Part shown: positions 45,301-52,520 of the stretch, piece after piece
Numbering within the stretch: the first letter of the stretch is position 1
Layout of the letters: every line of letters begins with the position of its first letter
Origin: Streptomyces radicis
Lineage (GTDB): Bacteria > Actinomycetota > Actinomycetes > Streptomycetales > Streptomycetaceae
Length of the DNA: 64,000 bases
Reading direction: 5' to 3'
Assembly: GCF_003626575.1 (NCBI RefSeq)
Contig: NZ_RBDY01000004.1
Span: 124,001-188,000, forward strand
Program-made: the position numbers and the translations under genes
Notes under the pieces: generated by a model
What the model saw: only the letters and a program-made list of their open reading frames with translations
Told to the model about the DNA's origin: nothing
Database searches by the model: none

Positions 45301-46360
45301 GCACCGTGACGGCCTGCATCCCGCCGGGGTCGAGCAGCGCCTCGCCGCCCGTCCGCCGCCCGCCGTCCAGGACCACCAGCAGGTGCGGCAGGTCGGGGTC
45401 GGGCTCGGCGTCGCGGTGGAAACGGGCGCGGCGCGTCAACTCCGCGCCCAGCCAGTCCTCCAGGGTCGCCAGGTCGGGGTGCGCCATCCGCACCGGGCCC
45501 GCGTGGTCCAGCTCCTCGGGGTGGTGCGCGTGCGGCAGCCACTTGGCCCAGCCCCACGCCTCGCCCTCGATGTCCCCCGCGCACACCACGAGCCGCAGGT
45601 CGCGCGGCGAGTGGAACGCGACGGCGTGCGCCACGACGGCGCGCACCAGGGCGCGCGCCACCGCCGGGTCATGGCGGCACGTGAACGCGACGGACGCGAA
45701 CCGCCGCAGCGCCACCTGCACCGGCAGCTCGGGCACCACCGCGTGGGTGTCGAGGAAGCGCCGCAGCGCCACCGAGCTGAGCGGGTCGAGGTCCTCGACG
45801 GGCGCCGACTCGCCGGGCACCAGCGGGGTGGCGAGCCAGCGGGGGCCCGTTCCGACCCTGACCACGCCGAAGTCGCCGTCGGAGCCGCGCCGTTCCCACA
45901 GCCTGCGGCTGGCCGCCACGCCCCACAGCACGCCGGGGTGCGGCGCGTCCCACTCCAGCGCTTCCCGCTGCGCGGCGGCGGTCCGCCGCACGTCGGCGCG
46001 GGTGCGTTCGAGGTAACGCAGGTACTCCCGCCGTTCGTTGCGCGCCTGGCTCTTGGCCGAGCCGCGCTGCCGCAGCACCGAGCCGACCACCATGGCCAGG
46101 CACGACACGAGGAACAGGGTGCCGACGACATAGCCGATGGGCCCCCGGTCCATGGTCAGCATGTACAGCACGGACCCCAGGCCGCTGAGCGCGGGCAGCG
46201 CGGTCATCCACAGATTGCCGTCCTCGGGCTGCGGAAGCCGCGGCGGCGCCTTGACCACGAGATCGCTCGACGGCACGACGGGCCGCGCCGCCCGCGCGGG
46301 CCGCCGAACGGTGGTGGTGGGTCCGGGCGAGGCCGCGGTCGCCGTCGTCAGTTCCGCCAT
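42308..46360 (-). CDS. eccC: type VII secretion ATPase EccC (fused EccCa/EccCb)
   Basis: 1350 residues from ATG 46360 after AGGGACAGGA. N-terminal membrane pair (LWMTALPALSGLGSVLYMLT, YVVGTLFLVSCLAMVVGSVL). Three FtsK/SpoIIIE ATPase domains have Walker A motifs near residues 490 (GATGSGKSE), 858 (GGPHSGKST) and 1140 (GDSESGKTS). Domain 1 keeps Walker B VVDEFSELL; domain 2 has VVDGWGVL and domain 3 LIDDYDLV, lacking the catalytic Glu as in other EccCs, where they recognise substrates. It drives export and binds WXG100 signals. A small 12-bp in-gene repeat encodes ERDAERDAE in the linker. The start overlaps the preceding 938-residue gene by 13 bp. Confidence 0.96.
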   Translation of the reverse strand: MAELTTATAASPGPTTTVRRPARAARPVVPSSDLVVKAPPRLPQPEDGNLWMTALPALSGLGSVLYMLTMDRGPIGYVVGTLFLVSCLAMVVGSVLRQRGSAKSQARNERREYLRYLERTRADVRRTAAAQREALEWDAPHPGVLWGVAASRRLWERRGSDGDFGVVRVGTGPRWLATPLVPGESAPVEDLDPLSSVALRRFLDTHAVVPELPVQVALRRFASVAFTCRHDPAVARALVRAVVAHAVAFHSPRDLRLVVCAGDIEGEAWGWAKWLPHAHHPEELDHAGPVRMAHPDLATLEDWLGAELTRRARFHRDAEPDPDLPHLLVVLDGGRRTGGEALLDPGGMQAVTVLDVDGTADALTEAHGVRLDVDEDGALHVVAGETRDRLGAADGLSPAEADALARQLARYRVDTAGPAADAEDLTTAVNTLPALLGIPDPGALDLDTLWRQRPMRDRLQVPIGVSADGGLLKLDIKESAQNGMGPHGLLVGATGSGKSELLRTLVLGMAATHSPEQLNFVLVDFKGGATFAGMAELPHVAAVITNLEDDLTLVDRMREALSGEMNRRQEVLRDAGNLVSVRDHERARQRGADLPPLPSLFIVVDEFSELLAQKPDFADLFVQIGRLGRSLGLHLLLASQRLDEGRLRGLEAHLSYRIGLRTFSEGESRTAIGVPDAHHLPNAPGHGYLRTDTATLKRFRAAYVSGPYRTGEGEAGAALGGSLAVRPFPASYVPVPAEQRAPQSERDAERDAEPQREPDEFGEGEDLGSTVLGVIVEQLGGQGPSAHQVWLPPLGAPESLDAVHGDLAVRPGRGLSTAPTRPPLTAVIGTVDRPFHQRRDPFTLDLSGAGGHVAIVGGPHSGKSTAVRSLIASLALRHTPDEVQFYCLDFSGALFGLGKLAHVGGVAGRLDAETVNRTVAEVLEVLESRESRFRELGVESMADYRRARAEGLAADDFGDVFLVVDGWGVLRQSYPEIEATLMAVAGRMLTYGIHLVITGNRWLDMRMAMRDLVGTKVELKLGDALDSEVDRKTQRTVPAGRPGRGITADRLHFLTAVPRVDGRHSDAGLADGVADLVARVNAAWQGRPAPRVRLLPPSFPVTEVAERDLARGITVGLEGNRLEPVVFTPGQDAGMIVIGDSESGKTSLLRAVARQVVHAFPPERAKLILLDHRMTLLREFDGPSLLGYSTTHERSAEVIGGVAQGLKKRLPGADVTPEQLRDRSWWSGPEIYLLIDDYDLVATSAGNPLRALVDFLPQARAIGLHLFITRQAGGAARAVNDPVLGRLKELNFPAVLLSVPKDEMPIWGVKSAKRAKGRGLLLHRRLGTVPAQLVRADSPLATSDRSQDPS

Positions 46361-49164
46361 TCCTGTCCCTCCGCGCTCGCCACGGCCGATGTGCGCTGGT
46401 CGGTGAAGTGGTCCCCGTAGGTGACGCGGTTGACCAGCTCCGCGTCGACCTCTCCCGGGCCGCTCGGCGTGTAGGTCTGCACCGCGTCGACGAAGTCCCT
46501 GGTGTAGTCGAAGGCGTCGGATCGCCCGTGGAGGTCGTAGGCGGTGGTGAAGTCGTTGATGCCCACGGTGCCCACGACGTCCTCGCGGGGGCGGAGCCGC
46601 CCTTCGGCGTCGAAGAGGGACGGCGTCGTGTCCCTGGTCACCTCGCCCGCGGCGGCGAGCTGCTCGACCACGGTGTAGCTGACGTTCTCGCGCCCGCCCA
46701 CCATGAACTCGTTGACCCACACCTCGTGCGACTCGGGGACGAGGCTCTCGTCGGGCGCGCCGTCGGCGAACCGCTCGTTCACCACGGACATGACGCTCTC
46801 CTCCCCCTTGCTCGCCGCGTCGTTGAGGGTCGCGCGCAGGAACTCCCGCGCCTCCTCGTTGCTCAGCCCCGCGGTGGCGCCGTCGATGATCCGGCCCGCG
46901 GGATGGCCGAGGGCGAGCGTGGAGATGCTGCCGGTGATGGCCTCACGCCGCGCCTGGGCCGCCGCCTGGGCCTCGTACTCGTTCTGCGCGAAGTTGATGG
47001 CGCTCGCCGTCTCCGCGTAGCCGAGGTTCCCGTAGAGCAGCCCGAGGCGCTGCTCCTCGCTCGCGATGGCGAAGTCGTCGCCGTCCTCGAGCGCCGCCGC
47101 GAGCGCGCCGGACGAGAAGTCCTGTGCGGCCAGGTGGAGTTCGAGGAAGTCCGGGTCCTGCACGAACGCGGTGACGTCGCCCGTCTCGTAGCCGGTGCCG
47201 ACGAAGTCGAGGAAGCCCATGCCCGAGCCGTTGGTCTCCCTGCCGTCGAGGACGAAGCCCGCGGTGTACAGGCCGTCCTCGCCCCGCCGTGCCTCGCCCG
47301 CGGGCACGCCCTCCTGGTCTATGCCGACGGCGAACGCGTCGATGTAGTCGGCGGCCACGCCCACCAGCGCGTCGCTCATCTCGGAGCCCTTGGGCACGAG
47401 CGAACGCCAGGTGGAGGGGTCCTCGCCGACCGTGGTGAGCGCGTTCTCCGCGATCCTGGCCGCCCGCTCGGCGTGCTCCGCCGTCTCCTGGCCGCGCTCG
47501 GTCGCGGTGTCGAGCACGGAGACGGCGCCCGACGCGTGGCCGCCCCAGTCGGTGCCCATGAGCTGGGTCAGGTTCTCGTCGTCGAGCAGGAGCCGCTGGC
47601 TGGCGTCCAGGTCGCGGGAGACCACGTCGAGGGCGCCGCTCGCGCCGGTGTCGAGCGAGCGGAGGTCGCGGAGCTGGTCGCCGTCGATGTAGAGCGTCTC
47701 GCCGTCCCTGGTGGTCACGGCCGCGACGTCCTCGCCGCCCGAGTGGCTCGGGGTGCCGTACAGCTCGGCGAAGACGTTGAACTGCTCCTGGACGCGCAGG
47801 GCCGACTCGCCCACGTCCACGGCGAAGTCCGTCCCCTGCGGCACGGTGCTCGCCCCCAGCAGGTTGCTCAGCCCCTGGAACTCGTGGACGCCCGAGACCA
47901 CGTAGTCGCCGGTGTCCTCGTCGTAGCCGACCGGGCCGTCGAATCCGGGCGCGTTCCCGGTGCCCACCTCCAGGCCGTAGACCAGCTCCCTGATCGACTC
48001 GGGCATGGGCCGCTGGCCCGTCATGGAGGGGTGCGCGTCGGGGTCGAGGCCGCCGATGTCGGGGTTGAGCAGCATGCTGATGCCGTTGCCGACGCGTTGC
48101 TGCGCGTCGGCGCCGAGGCCGAGGCGTTCCATCGCGGCGACATGGGCGCTGCCCGCGTCGGGCGCCGATCCCGGGTCGCCCTCCCAGTGGCCGAGCGCGA
48201 CCAGCGTGTCGGCGTCGAGCGCGTCGTAGAACGTCCCGAGGTAGTCGCGCTCCGCGGGCGTGAGGCTCCGCAGCGGGTCGCCGGGGCGGCTCGGGTCGCC
48301 GTACACGCCGTTGGCGACGATCCCGAGGCCCTGGGTGTAGAGGTCCATCCGCTCGGGGTCGGGGTTGTCGCGGGCCATCTCCTCCTGGAGCCCCTCGGCG
48401 GCCCACTCCGCCATCCCCTCGCTGTGCCACAGGCCGTGGGGTCCTTCGCCGAGGTCGTAGCCGAGGTCGTCGAGCTCGCCCGCCTTGCGCGTCATCGCCG
48501 CGCGGTAGTCGTCGATCTCGGTCTCGATGTCGCCGTGGACCTCCTCGGCGTCCTCGGCGGCCAGGGTGAGGAAGTGGGTCCTGATGGCGTCCACGGCGGC
48601 CTGTGGGAACGACCAGCCCCCGGCCGTCGAGCCGTCCGCGGTGTACTCCGTGCCCGCCACCGTGACGCTGGGCGGCGCCAGGGGTCCCCCGTCGAGGACC
48701 CGCCCCCACAGGTCGCCCGCGTTGTCCCTGAACTCGCCCTGTTTCTCCTCCAGTTTGGCCCTGGCGCTGGTCAGGTGCCCGTCGAAGTCGTCGTTGGCCC
48801 GCTCGTAGAGGTCGACGACGTCCTCCTCGGTCGCCAGGGCGAGCCGGGTCCCCGAGTTGATGACCTCGGCCACCGCCTCGATGTCCTCGCCGCCGCCCTG
48901 GAGGTCCCTGGTGGTGATCGCGACGTTCTCCTCGGCGTTGTGGTGCGAGACGCCGTCCGTCGTCGCGCTGTCGGCCGCGGCCTCGGAGGCGGCGGACGCC
49001 AGGTCGGCGGCGCCGCCCGCCTCGCCCGCCGCGGACGCGAAGCCGCGGGACGCCTCGGCCATGGCGACCGGGTCGATCTCGTCGGCGAAATCGGTGGCCT
49101 CCTGCCAGGGATCGACGCCCGCCTGGGCGGCGACGTCCTCCTTGGTGAAGTCGACACCGGACAT
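46348..49164 (-). CDS. 938-residue type VII locus protein (candidate substrate or structural component)
   Basis: Begins MSGVDFTKEDVAAQAGVDPW from ATG 49164 after AGGCC. Almost entirely helical and acidic, with no signal peptide or membrane segment. The first 110 residues are Ala-rich helices with DFADEIDPVAMAEASRGFAS and DLYERANDDFDGHLTSARAK, like long WXG/TPR-type ESX-locus proteins of streptomycetes. The middle and end contain ALGHWEGDPGSAP, MLLNPDIGGLDPDA and VWVNEFMVGGRENV. Several actinobacterial ESX loci carry one large protein like this before eccC; none is characterised to my knowledge. It could be a secreted effector or an extracellular part of the system. Stop-start overlap with eccC couples them. 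Confidence 0.8.
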   Translation of the reverse strand: MSGVDFTKEDVAAQAGVDPWQEATDFADEIDPVAMAEASRGFASAAGEAGGAADLASAASEAAADSATTDGVSHHNAEENVAITTRDLQGGGEDIEAVAEVINSGTRLALATEEDVVDLYERANDDFDGHLTSARAKLEEKQGEFRDNAGDLWGRVLDGGPLAPPSVTVAGTEYTADGSTAGGWSFPQAAVDAIRTHFLTLAAEDAEEVHGDIETEIDDYRAAMTRKAGELDDLGYDLGEGPHGLWHSEGMAEWAAEGLQEEMARDNPDPERMDLYTQGLGIVANGVYGDPSRPGDPLRSLTPAERDYLGTFYDALDADTLVALGHWEGDPGSAPDAGSAHVAAMERLGLGADAQQRVGNGISMLLNPDIGGLDPDAHPSMTGQRPMPESIRELVYGLEVGTGNAPGFDGPVGYDEDTGDYVVSGVHEFQGLSNLLGASTVPQGTDFAVDVGESALRVQEQFNVFAELYGTPSHSGGEDVAAVTTRDGETLYIDGDQLRDLRSLDTGASGALDVVSRDLDASQRLLLDDENLTQLMGTDWGGHASGAVSVLDTATERGQETAEHAERAARIAENALTTVGEDPSTWRSLVPKGSEMSDALVGVAADYIDAFAVGIDQEGVPAGEARRGEDGLYTAGFVLDGRETNGSGMGFLDFVGTGYETGDVTAFVQDPDFLELHLAAQDFSSGALAAALEDGDDFAIASEEQRLGLLYGNLGYAETASAINFAQNEYEAQAAAQARREAITGSISTLALGHPAGRIIDGATAGLSNEEAREFLRATLNDAASKGEESVMSVVNERFADGAPDESLVPESHEVWVNEFMVGGRENVSYTVVEQLAAAGEVTRDTTPSLFDAEGRLRPREDVVGTVGINDFTTAYDLHGRSDAFDYTRDFVDAVQTYTPSGPGEVDAELVNRVTYGDHFTDQRTSAVASAEGQEWRN

Positions 49165-49216
49165 GAGTGGCCTTTCTGGTGGAACGTGAAGCGTGGAACC
49201 CTGGAACGTGCTGATC

Positions 49217-49258
49217 CGAACGTGCGGATGCGAACGTGCGGATGCGAACGTGCGGATG
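49217..49258. repeat. three perfect 14-bp direct repeats in front of the 938-residue gene
   Basis: CGAACGTGCGGATG at 49217-49230, 49231-49244 and 49245-49258. They lie 53 bp upstream of the 938-residue ORF start on the minus strand and after the small-protein stop. Further degenerate GGAACGTG copies lie at 49189 and 49203. Regular spacing in a promoter-sized gap suggests a binding-site array; SARP regulators are known to bind direct repeats. Confidence 0.65.
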
Positions 49259-49265
49259 CGCCGCG

Positions 49266-49607
49266 TCAGATCGCGTCGGCGATCCCGCGCCCTGTGTCGC
49301 CGAGGGCGCTCCGCTGAACGGCGGCGGTCGCGGCGACGTCGGTGTCCTCGCCGATGGCGGCCGCCTGGTGGTCGCCGTCCGCCATGTCCTCGCGGTCCTC
49401 ACCCGCGCGTTCGACGCCGCGGGACTGGCGGTCGCGGGCGCCGTTCACTGCGCCCGCGAAGGCGTCGGCGCCGCCGAAGCCCGCGGGGTCGGCCTCCACC
49501 CCGCGCAGCAGCGACCGCGCGCTCTCCGCCGCGTCGGCCGAGGCGTAGCTGCCCCTGCCGCCCTGCCTGAGCCCGTCGGGCAGGTACTCGAGTCCTTCGC
49601 CTGACAC
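49266..49607 (-). CDS. small EspC-like type VII secretion protein
   Basis: 113 residues from GTG 49607, beginning VSGEGLEYLPDGLRQGGRGS. Helix-rich, with SADAAESARSLLRGVEADPA and an Ala/Asp-rich C terminus (EDTDVAATAAVQRSALG). Length and helix pattern fit the EspC/DUF2580-like family of about 100-residue ESX proteins; there is no signal peptide or membrane segment. It follows the PPE-like gene by 86 bp in the same direction. A secreted partner or chaperone of the neighbouring proteins is likely. Family call moderate. Confidence 0.65.
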   Translation of the reverse strand: MSGEGLEYLPDGLRQGGRGSYASADAAESARSLLRGVEADPAGFGGADAFAGAVNGARDRQSRGVERAGEDREDMADGDHQAAAIGEDTDVAATAAVQRSALGDTGRGIADAI

Positions 49608-49693
49608 CGTCCGCCGCCTCCTCGCCGCCGTTGTGCCTGTCGTGGCCTGTCGTGCGCCCTGTCGTGGGGTGGTCCCCCGGTCGGGGTGGTGCG

Positions 49694-51070
49694 TCACTCG
49701 CCCAGAACGCCCCGGGTGGCGCTGCGCTCGGGGGCCCAGACCGCCGGGTCCTCCGTGAGGTCCGAGGGCGCGGGCGCCCGGCGTTCGCCCTCGTCGCGGT
49801 CCCCGACCGTCCTGGGGCGGACGCCGCCAGGGGGCGGGGCCAACCGCTGGTGCGCCGCCGGGGCGCTGGTCGGGGACCGCCAGGCGCCACCGGCCGTGGT
49901 CGTCCGCCGCACGGGGAAAACGGCTCGCGACGGCTGGCCGGCGGCGCCCGGCGGCGGTGTGAAGGGGCGGCCGCCCTGGGCCGCCTCGTGCAGGGCGAAA
50001 CGGGTCGCGACGGTGGCCTTCGTCCGAAGGTTCTGCGTGGCCTGCGCCACCAGCTGGCCCCGCATCGGCCCGCTGTGCCCGATGCTCGGCGGCATCACGC
50101 CGCCGTAGAGCGCGGCCAGGCCCGCGCCCCCCGCGGCCAGGCCGAGGCCCCCGGCGGCGAGCCCGGGGCCGCCGGTGGCGAGCCCGACGCCCGAGGCCAA
50201 CGCGCCCGGCCCGCCGCCGAGTCCCGCCAGGCGCGCCGCGTACTCCGTGACCTCGCCGAAGGGCCGCCCCGTGACCGGGTCGATCCACCGGCCCGTCACC
50301 GGGTCGAACTCCCGCCCGGTCGCCGGGTCCACGAGGAAGCCGGTCGTGGGGCTCTGCGTCCAGCCCGCGAAGTCCCCGTGCTCGGGGCCGAGGACGCGCG
50401 CGTGCGGGTAGGCGCCCACGCCGACCGACGCGCCGTTGGGCGCCTCGGTCATCGCCACGCCAGGGCCTCCCCCGACCGATCCGGGGGCGGCGCCGCCCGC
50501 GCCGGTGGCGGCGAACGTTCCGGCGCCGCCGCCAGCGCCGCCGCCCGCGCCCGAGCCGCCCTCGGGCGCCGCGGGGGCGTCGCCGCCGGTCACCCGGGCG
50601 AACTGGTCGGCCAGCCGGGCGAGTTCGTCCTGCGCCTCGGCGATCAGCCGGTCCTTCTCCGCGGCGAAGCGCTCCCCCGTGGTGATCTCCGCCATCCCCG
50701 GCTGCACCGTGGACATCGTCTCGTCCGCCTCGGCGCTGACCCGGTCGTACTCCACCCGCAGCGTGAGGGCGCGCTCGCTCGCCGCGGCGCTCGCCTCGCT
50801 CGCCGAGCTGAGCTGCCCCGCGATGTCCTGGGCGAGACCCGCCGCGCCCGCGGTCCAGCCGCCGACGCCCTCGATCCGTTCGGCCAGCGTGAGAAGCCCC
50901 ACGCCGGGGGCCGCCGCGGTGTCATCCGCGGTCGCCGACAGGGCGTCGCCCTCGCCGGTGGCCGCGGCGGCGAGCGCCAGCCAGGCCCCCGCCGCGGAGC
51001 TGATCTGCACATGGCGGGCGCTCAGGATGTCGGCGATGATCCGCTGGAACTCCCCGTCCTTGTCCGACAC
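49694..51070 (-). CDS. PPE-like/large WXG-type type VII secretion protein
   Basis: 458 residues. The N-terminal 150 residues form a helical hairpin (FQRIIADILSARHVQISSAA, LTLRVEYDRVSAEADETMST). A Gly/Ala-rich middle follows. Then comes a WxG/GR-rich tandem (FLVDPATGREFDPVTGRWID, each ten residues ending in VTGR), which may be a beta-repeat. The Ala-rich C terminus contains two membrane-like stretches (GLGLAAGGAGLAALYGGVMP). No signal peptide. Probably the large partner exported with the small helical proteins flanking it. Confidence 0.7.
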   Translation of the reverse strand: MSDKDGEFQRIIADILSARHVQISSAAGAWLALAAAATGEGDALSATADDTAAAPGVGLLTLAERIEGVGGWTAGAAGLAQDIAGQLSSASEASAAASERALTLRVEYDRVSAEADETMSTVQPGMAEITTGERFAAEKDRLIAEAQDELARLADQFARVTGGDAPAAPEGGSGAGGGAGGGAGTFAATGAGGAAPGSVGGGPGVAMTEAPNGASVGVGAYPHARVLGPEHGDFAGWTQSPTTGFLVDPATGREFDPVTGRWIDPVTGRPFGEVTEYAARLAGLGGGPGALASGVGLATGGPGLAAGGLGLAAGGAGLAALYGGVMPPSIGHSGPMRGQLVAQATQNLRTKATVATRFALHEAAQGGRPFTPPPGAAGQPSRAVFPVRRTTTAGGAWRSPTSAPAAHQRLAPPPGGVRPRTVGDRDEGERRAPAPSDLTEDPAVWAPERSATRGVLGE

Positions 51071-51088
51071 TTCTCCGAATCCTCCGGC

Positions 51089-51469
51089 TCATTCGAGCGA
51101 GGCGCCGGGAGGCGCCGTGGGATGGCGCCCCTCCATGGCCTGGCCCAGGTCGTGCAGGTTCTCCGCGTAGCGGGTGAGGGACGCGCCTGCGCCCTCGTCG
51201 GCCTCGTCGGCCAGCTCGGCGACCCGGCCCGAGTCGGACATGATGTCCCGCACCGTCGTGCCGGACTTCTCCAGCTCGTCGAGCAGGCCGAGCGCCGCCG
51301 ACTCGAGGGCCGCCGCGGCGGCGTCGCCGCCCGGCACCTGCCCGAACAGCCCGCGCGCCGACGCGATCCCCGCGAACGACTCCTTCATGGCCGCCAGCTC
51401 GCGCCGGTCGGCGAGCCCGCCCTGGGCGTTGCCCGCGTCCTGCGCGTTGAGCGGCTCCTGGTCACTCAT
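51089..51469 (-). CDS. small helical type VII locus protein
   Basis: 126 residues, ATG 51469. Ala/Glu-rich and helical (LADRRELAAMKESFAGIASA, ALESAALGLLDELEKSGTTV, TRYAENLHDLGQAMEG). No membrane or signal sequence. It lies 18 bp before the PPE-like gene, so co-expressed. It resembles ESX-associated helical proteins of unknown function. Confidence 0.65.
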   Translation of the reverse strand: MSDQEPLNAQDAGNAQGGLADRRELAAMKESFAGIASARGLFGQVPGGDAAAAALESAALGLLDELEKSGTTVRDIMSDSGRVAELADEADEGAGASLTRYAENLHDLGQAMEGRHPTAPPGASLE

Positions 51470-51616
51470 CCCCTCGCCCCGTTTCCGTTCCGTGCTCCCG
51501 CCGCGCGCGCGGCCGTGGCCGCCCTTCGGCGCGTCCGGGGCGGCCCGCCGGACCGCCCCGGACGTCCCCCTTGGTCACCCCCCCTGGTCCTGCTCCCCCG
51601 GATCCTGCTCCCCCGG

Positions 51617-51925
51617 TCAACGCCCCGCCGCGGCCCGCCGCATCGCCTCGCCGCCCTCGGCGCCGTGCTGACGGACCTGCTGCACCGCGGTGTTCTGGCC
51701 CTCGACGCCCTCATCGAAGCGGGAGGACTCGGTGCGGAACGTCTCGTCGCGCTGGCGCAGGATCTCGCCCACGCTCGCGTCGACCTTGCCCTCGTCGACG
51801 AGGCGCAGCAGCTCGCGCTGCACGTCGCCCCAGATCTCGCGGCAGGCTTCGAGCTGGCCCCTGGTGGTGGACTCGATGGCCCCCAGCTCGCTGTCCCTGA
51901 AGTGGTAGATGCCGCCGTAGGTCAT
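51617..51925 (-). CDS. WXG100-like protein
   Basis: 102 residues, ATG 51925 after AGGAGACAACGCC. A helix-turn-helix hairpin with the turn EIWGDVQREL, a W-G variant of the WxG motif, placed near the middle as in ESAT-6/CFP-10-like proteins. The C-terminal helix ends EAMRRAAAGR. Likely exported as a dimer by EccC. Transcribed downstream of another WXG100-like gene, 105 bp apart. Confidence 0.75.
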   Translation of the reverse strand: MTYGGIYHFRDSELGAIESTTRGQLEACREIWGDVQRELLRLVDEGKVDASVGEILRQRDETFRTESSRFDEGVEGQNTAVQQVRQHGAEGGEAMRRAAAGR

Positions 51926-52030
51926 GGCGTTGTCTCCTGGTCGAAAGTCGAAGGGCCGCGCCCCGGCCGTTCCCCTGCGACGTCCGGGCGCCCCGTGTGC
52001 CCCGTGCGGCCCTGGCGGCCCGTGCGGTCG

Positions 52031-52366
52031 TCAGAACGCGTTGGCGATGACGGGGTCGCCGACGGCGCCCGCGCCCTGGTTGAGGGCGGACAGCGCGTTG
52101 GCGTCCATGTCGTGGCCCTCGGCGACGGTCAGCCCGAGGTCCTGCGACAGACCGTCGAGCGCCGCGGCCAGCGCCGCGCCCGCGCCGCCCAGCGCGGAGT
52201 ACGTCTCCATGGCCCGCGTGGTGCCCGAGCCCTGGTAGGCGAAGCTCACCGACTCGCTGTGGCCGCCGATCTGCCGCGCCTGCTCCTCCATGTCCTCGTA
52301 CGCCTGCGCGATCACGGCCGTGACGAGATCGGCCTCTTCGGAATCGAGCTTGACGTCGCCGTCCAT
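52031..52366 (-). CDS. WXG100-like protein (Tyr in place of Trp)
   Basis: 111 residues. The turn reads FAYQGSGTTRAMETYSALGG, i.e. YxG where most family members have WxG, followed by a long helix (GGAGAALAAALDGLSQDLGL). Start MDGDVKLDSEEADL at ATG 52366 has GGGGGCAACC ahead. The first gene of the secretion operon after the SARP regulator gene. Likely forms a heterodimer with the following WXG100-like protein. Confidence 0.7.
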   Translation of the reverse strand: MDGDVKLDSEEADLVTAVIAQAYEDMEEQARQIGGHSESVSFAYQGSGTTRAMETYSALGGAGAALAAALDGLSQDLGLTVAEGHDMDANALSALNQGAGAVGDPVIANAF

Positions 52367-52451
52367 GCGGTTGCCCCCTGCCGGTGAGAAGTCGGTGAGA
52401 AGAACGCCCCGATGCAGCGACCCGGGCCCCCTGACACCACCACGCTAGGGA

Positions 52452-52468
52452 GCCGCCGTAGCGGCGGC
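52452..52468. terminator. hairpin after the SARP regulator gene
   Basis: GCCGCCG TAG CGGCGGC, a 7-bp stem with a 3-base loop, about 53 bp past the minus-strand SARP stop and before the WXG100-like operon start. Possible terminator separating regulator from secretion genes; weak because of short stem and no U-tract. Confidence 0.4.
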
Positions 52469-52520
52469 GTATCAGCCGCGTAGCGCGCCGCCGAGCGCCG
52501 CTGAAGTGCCCCGAAGTGCC

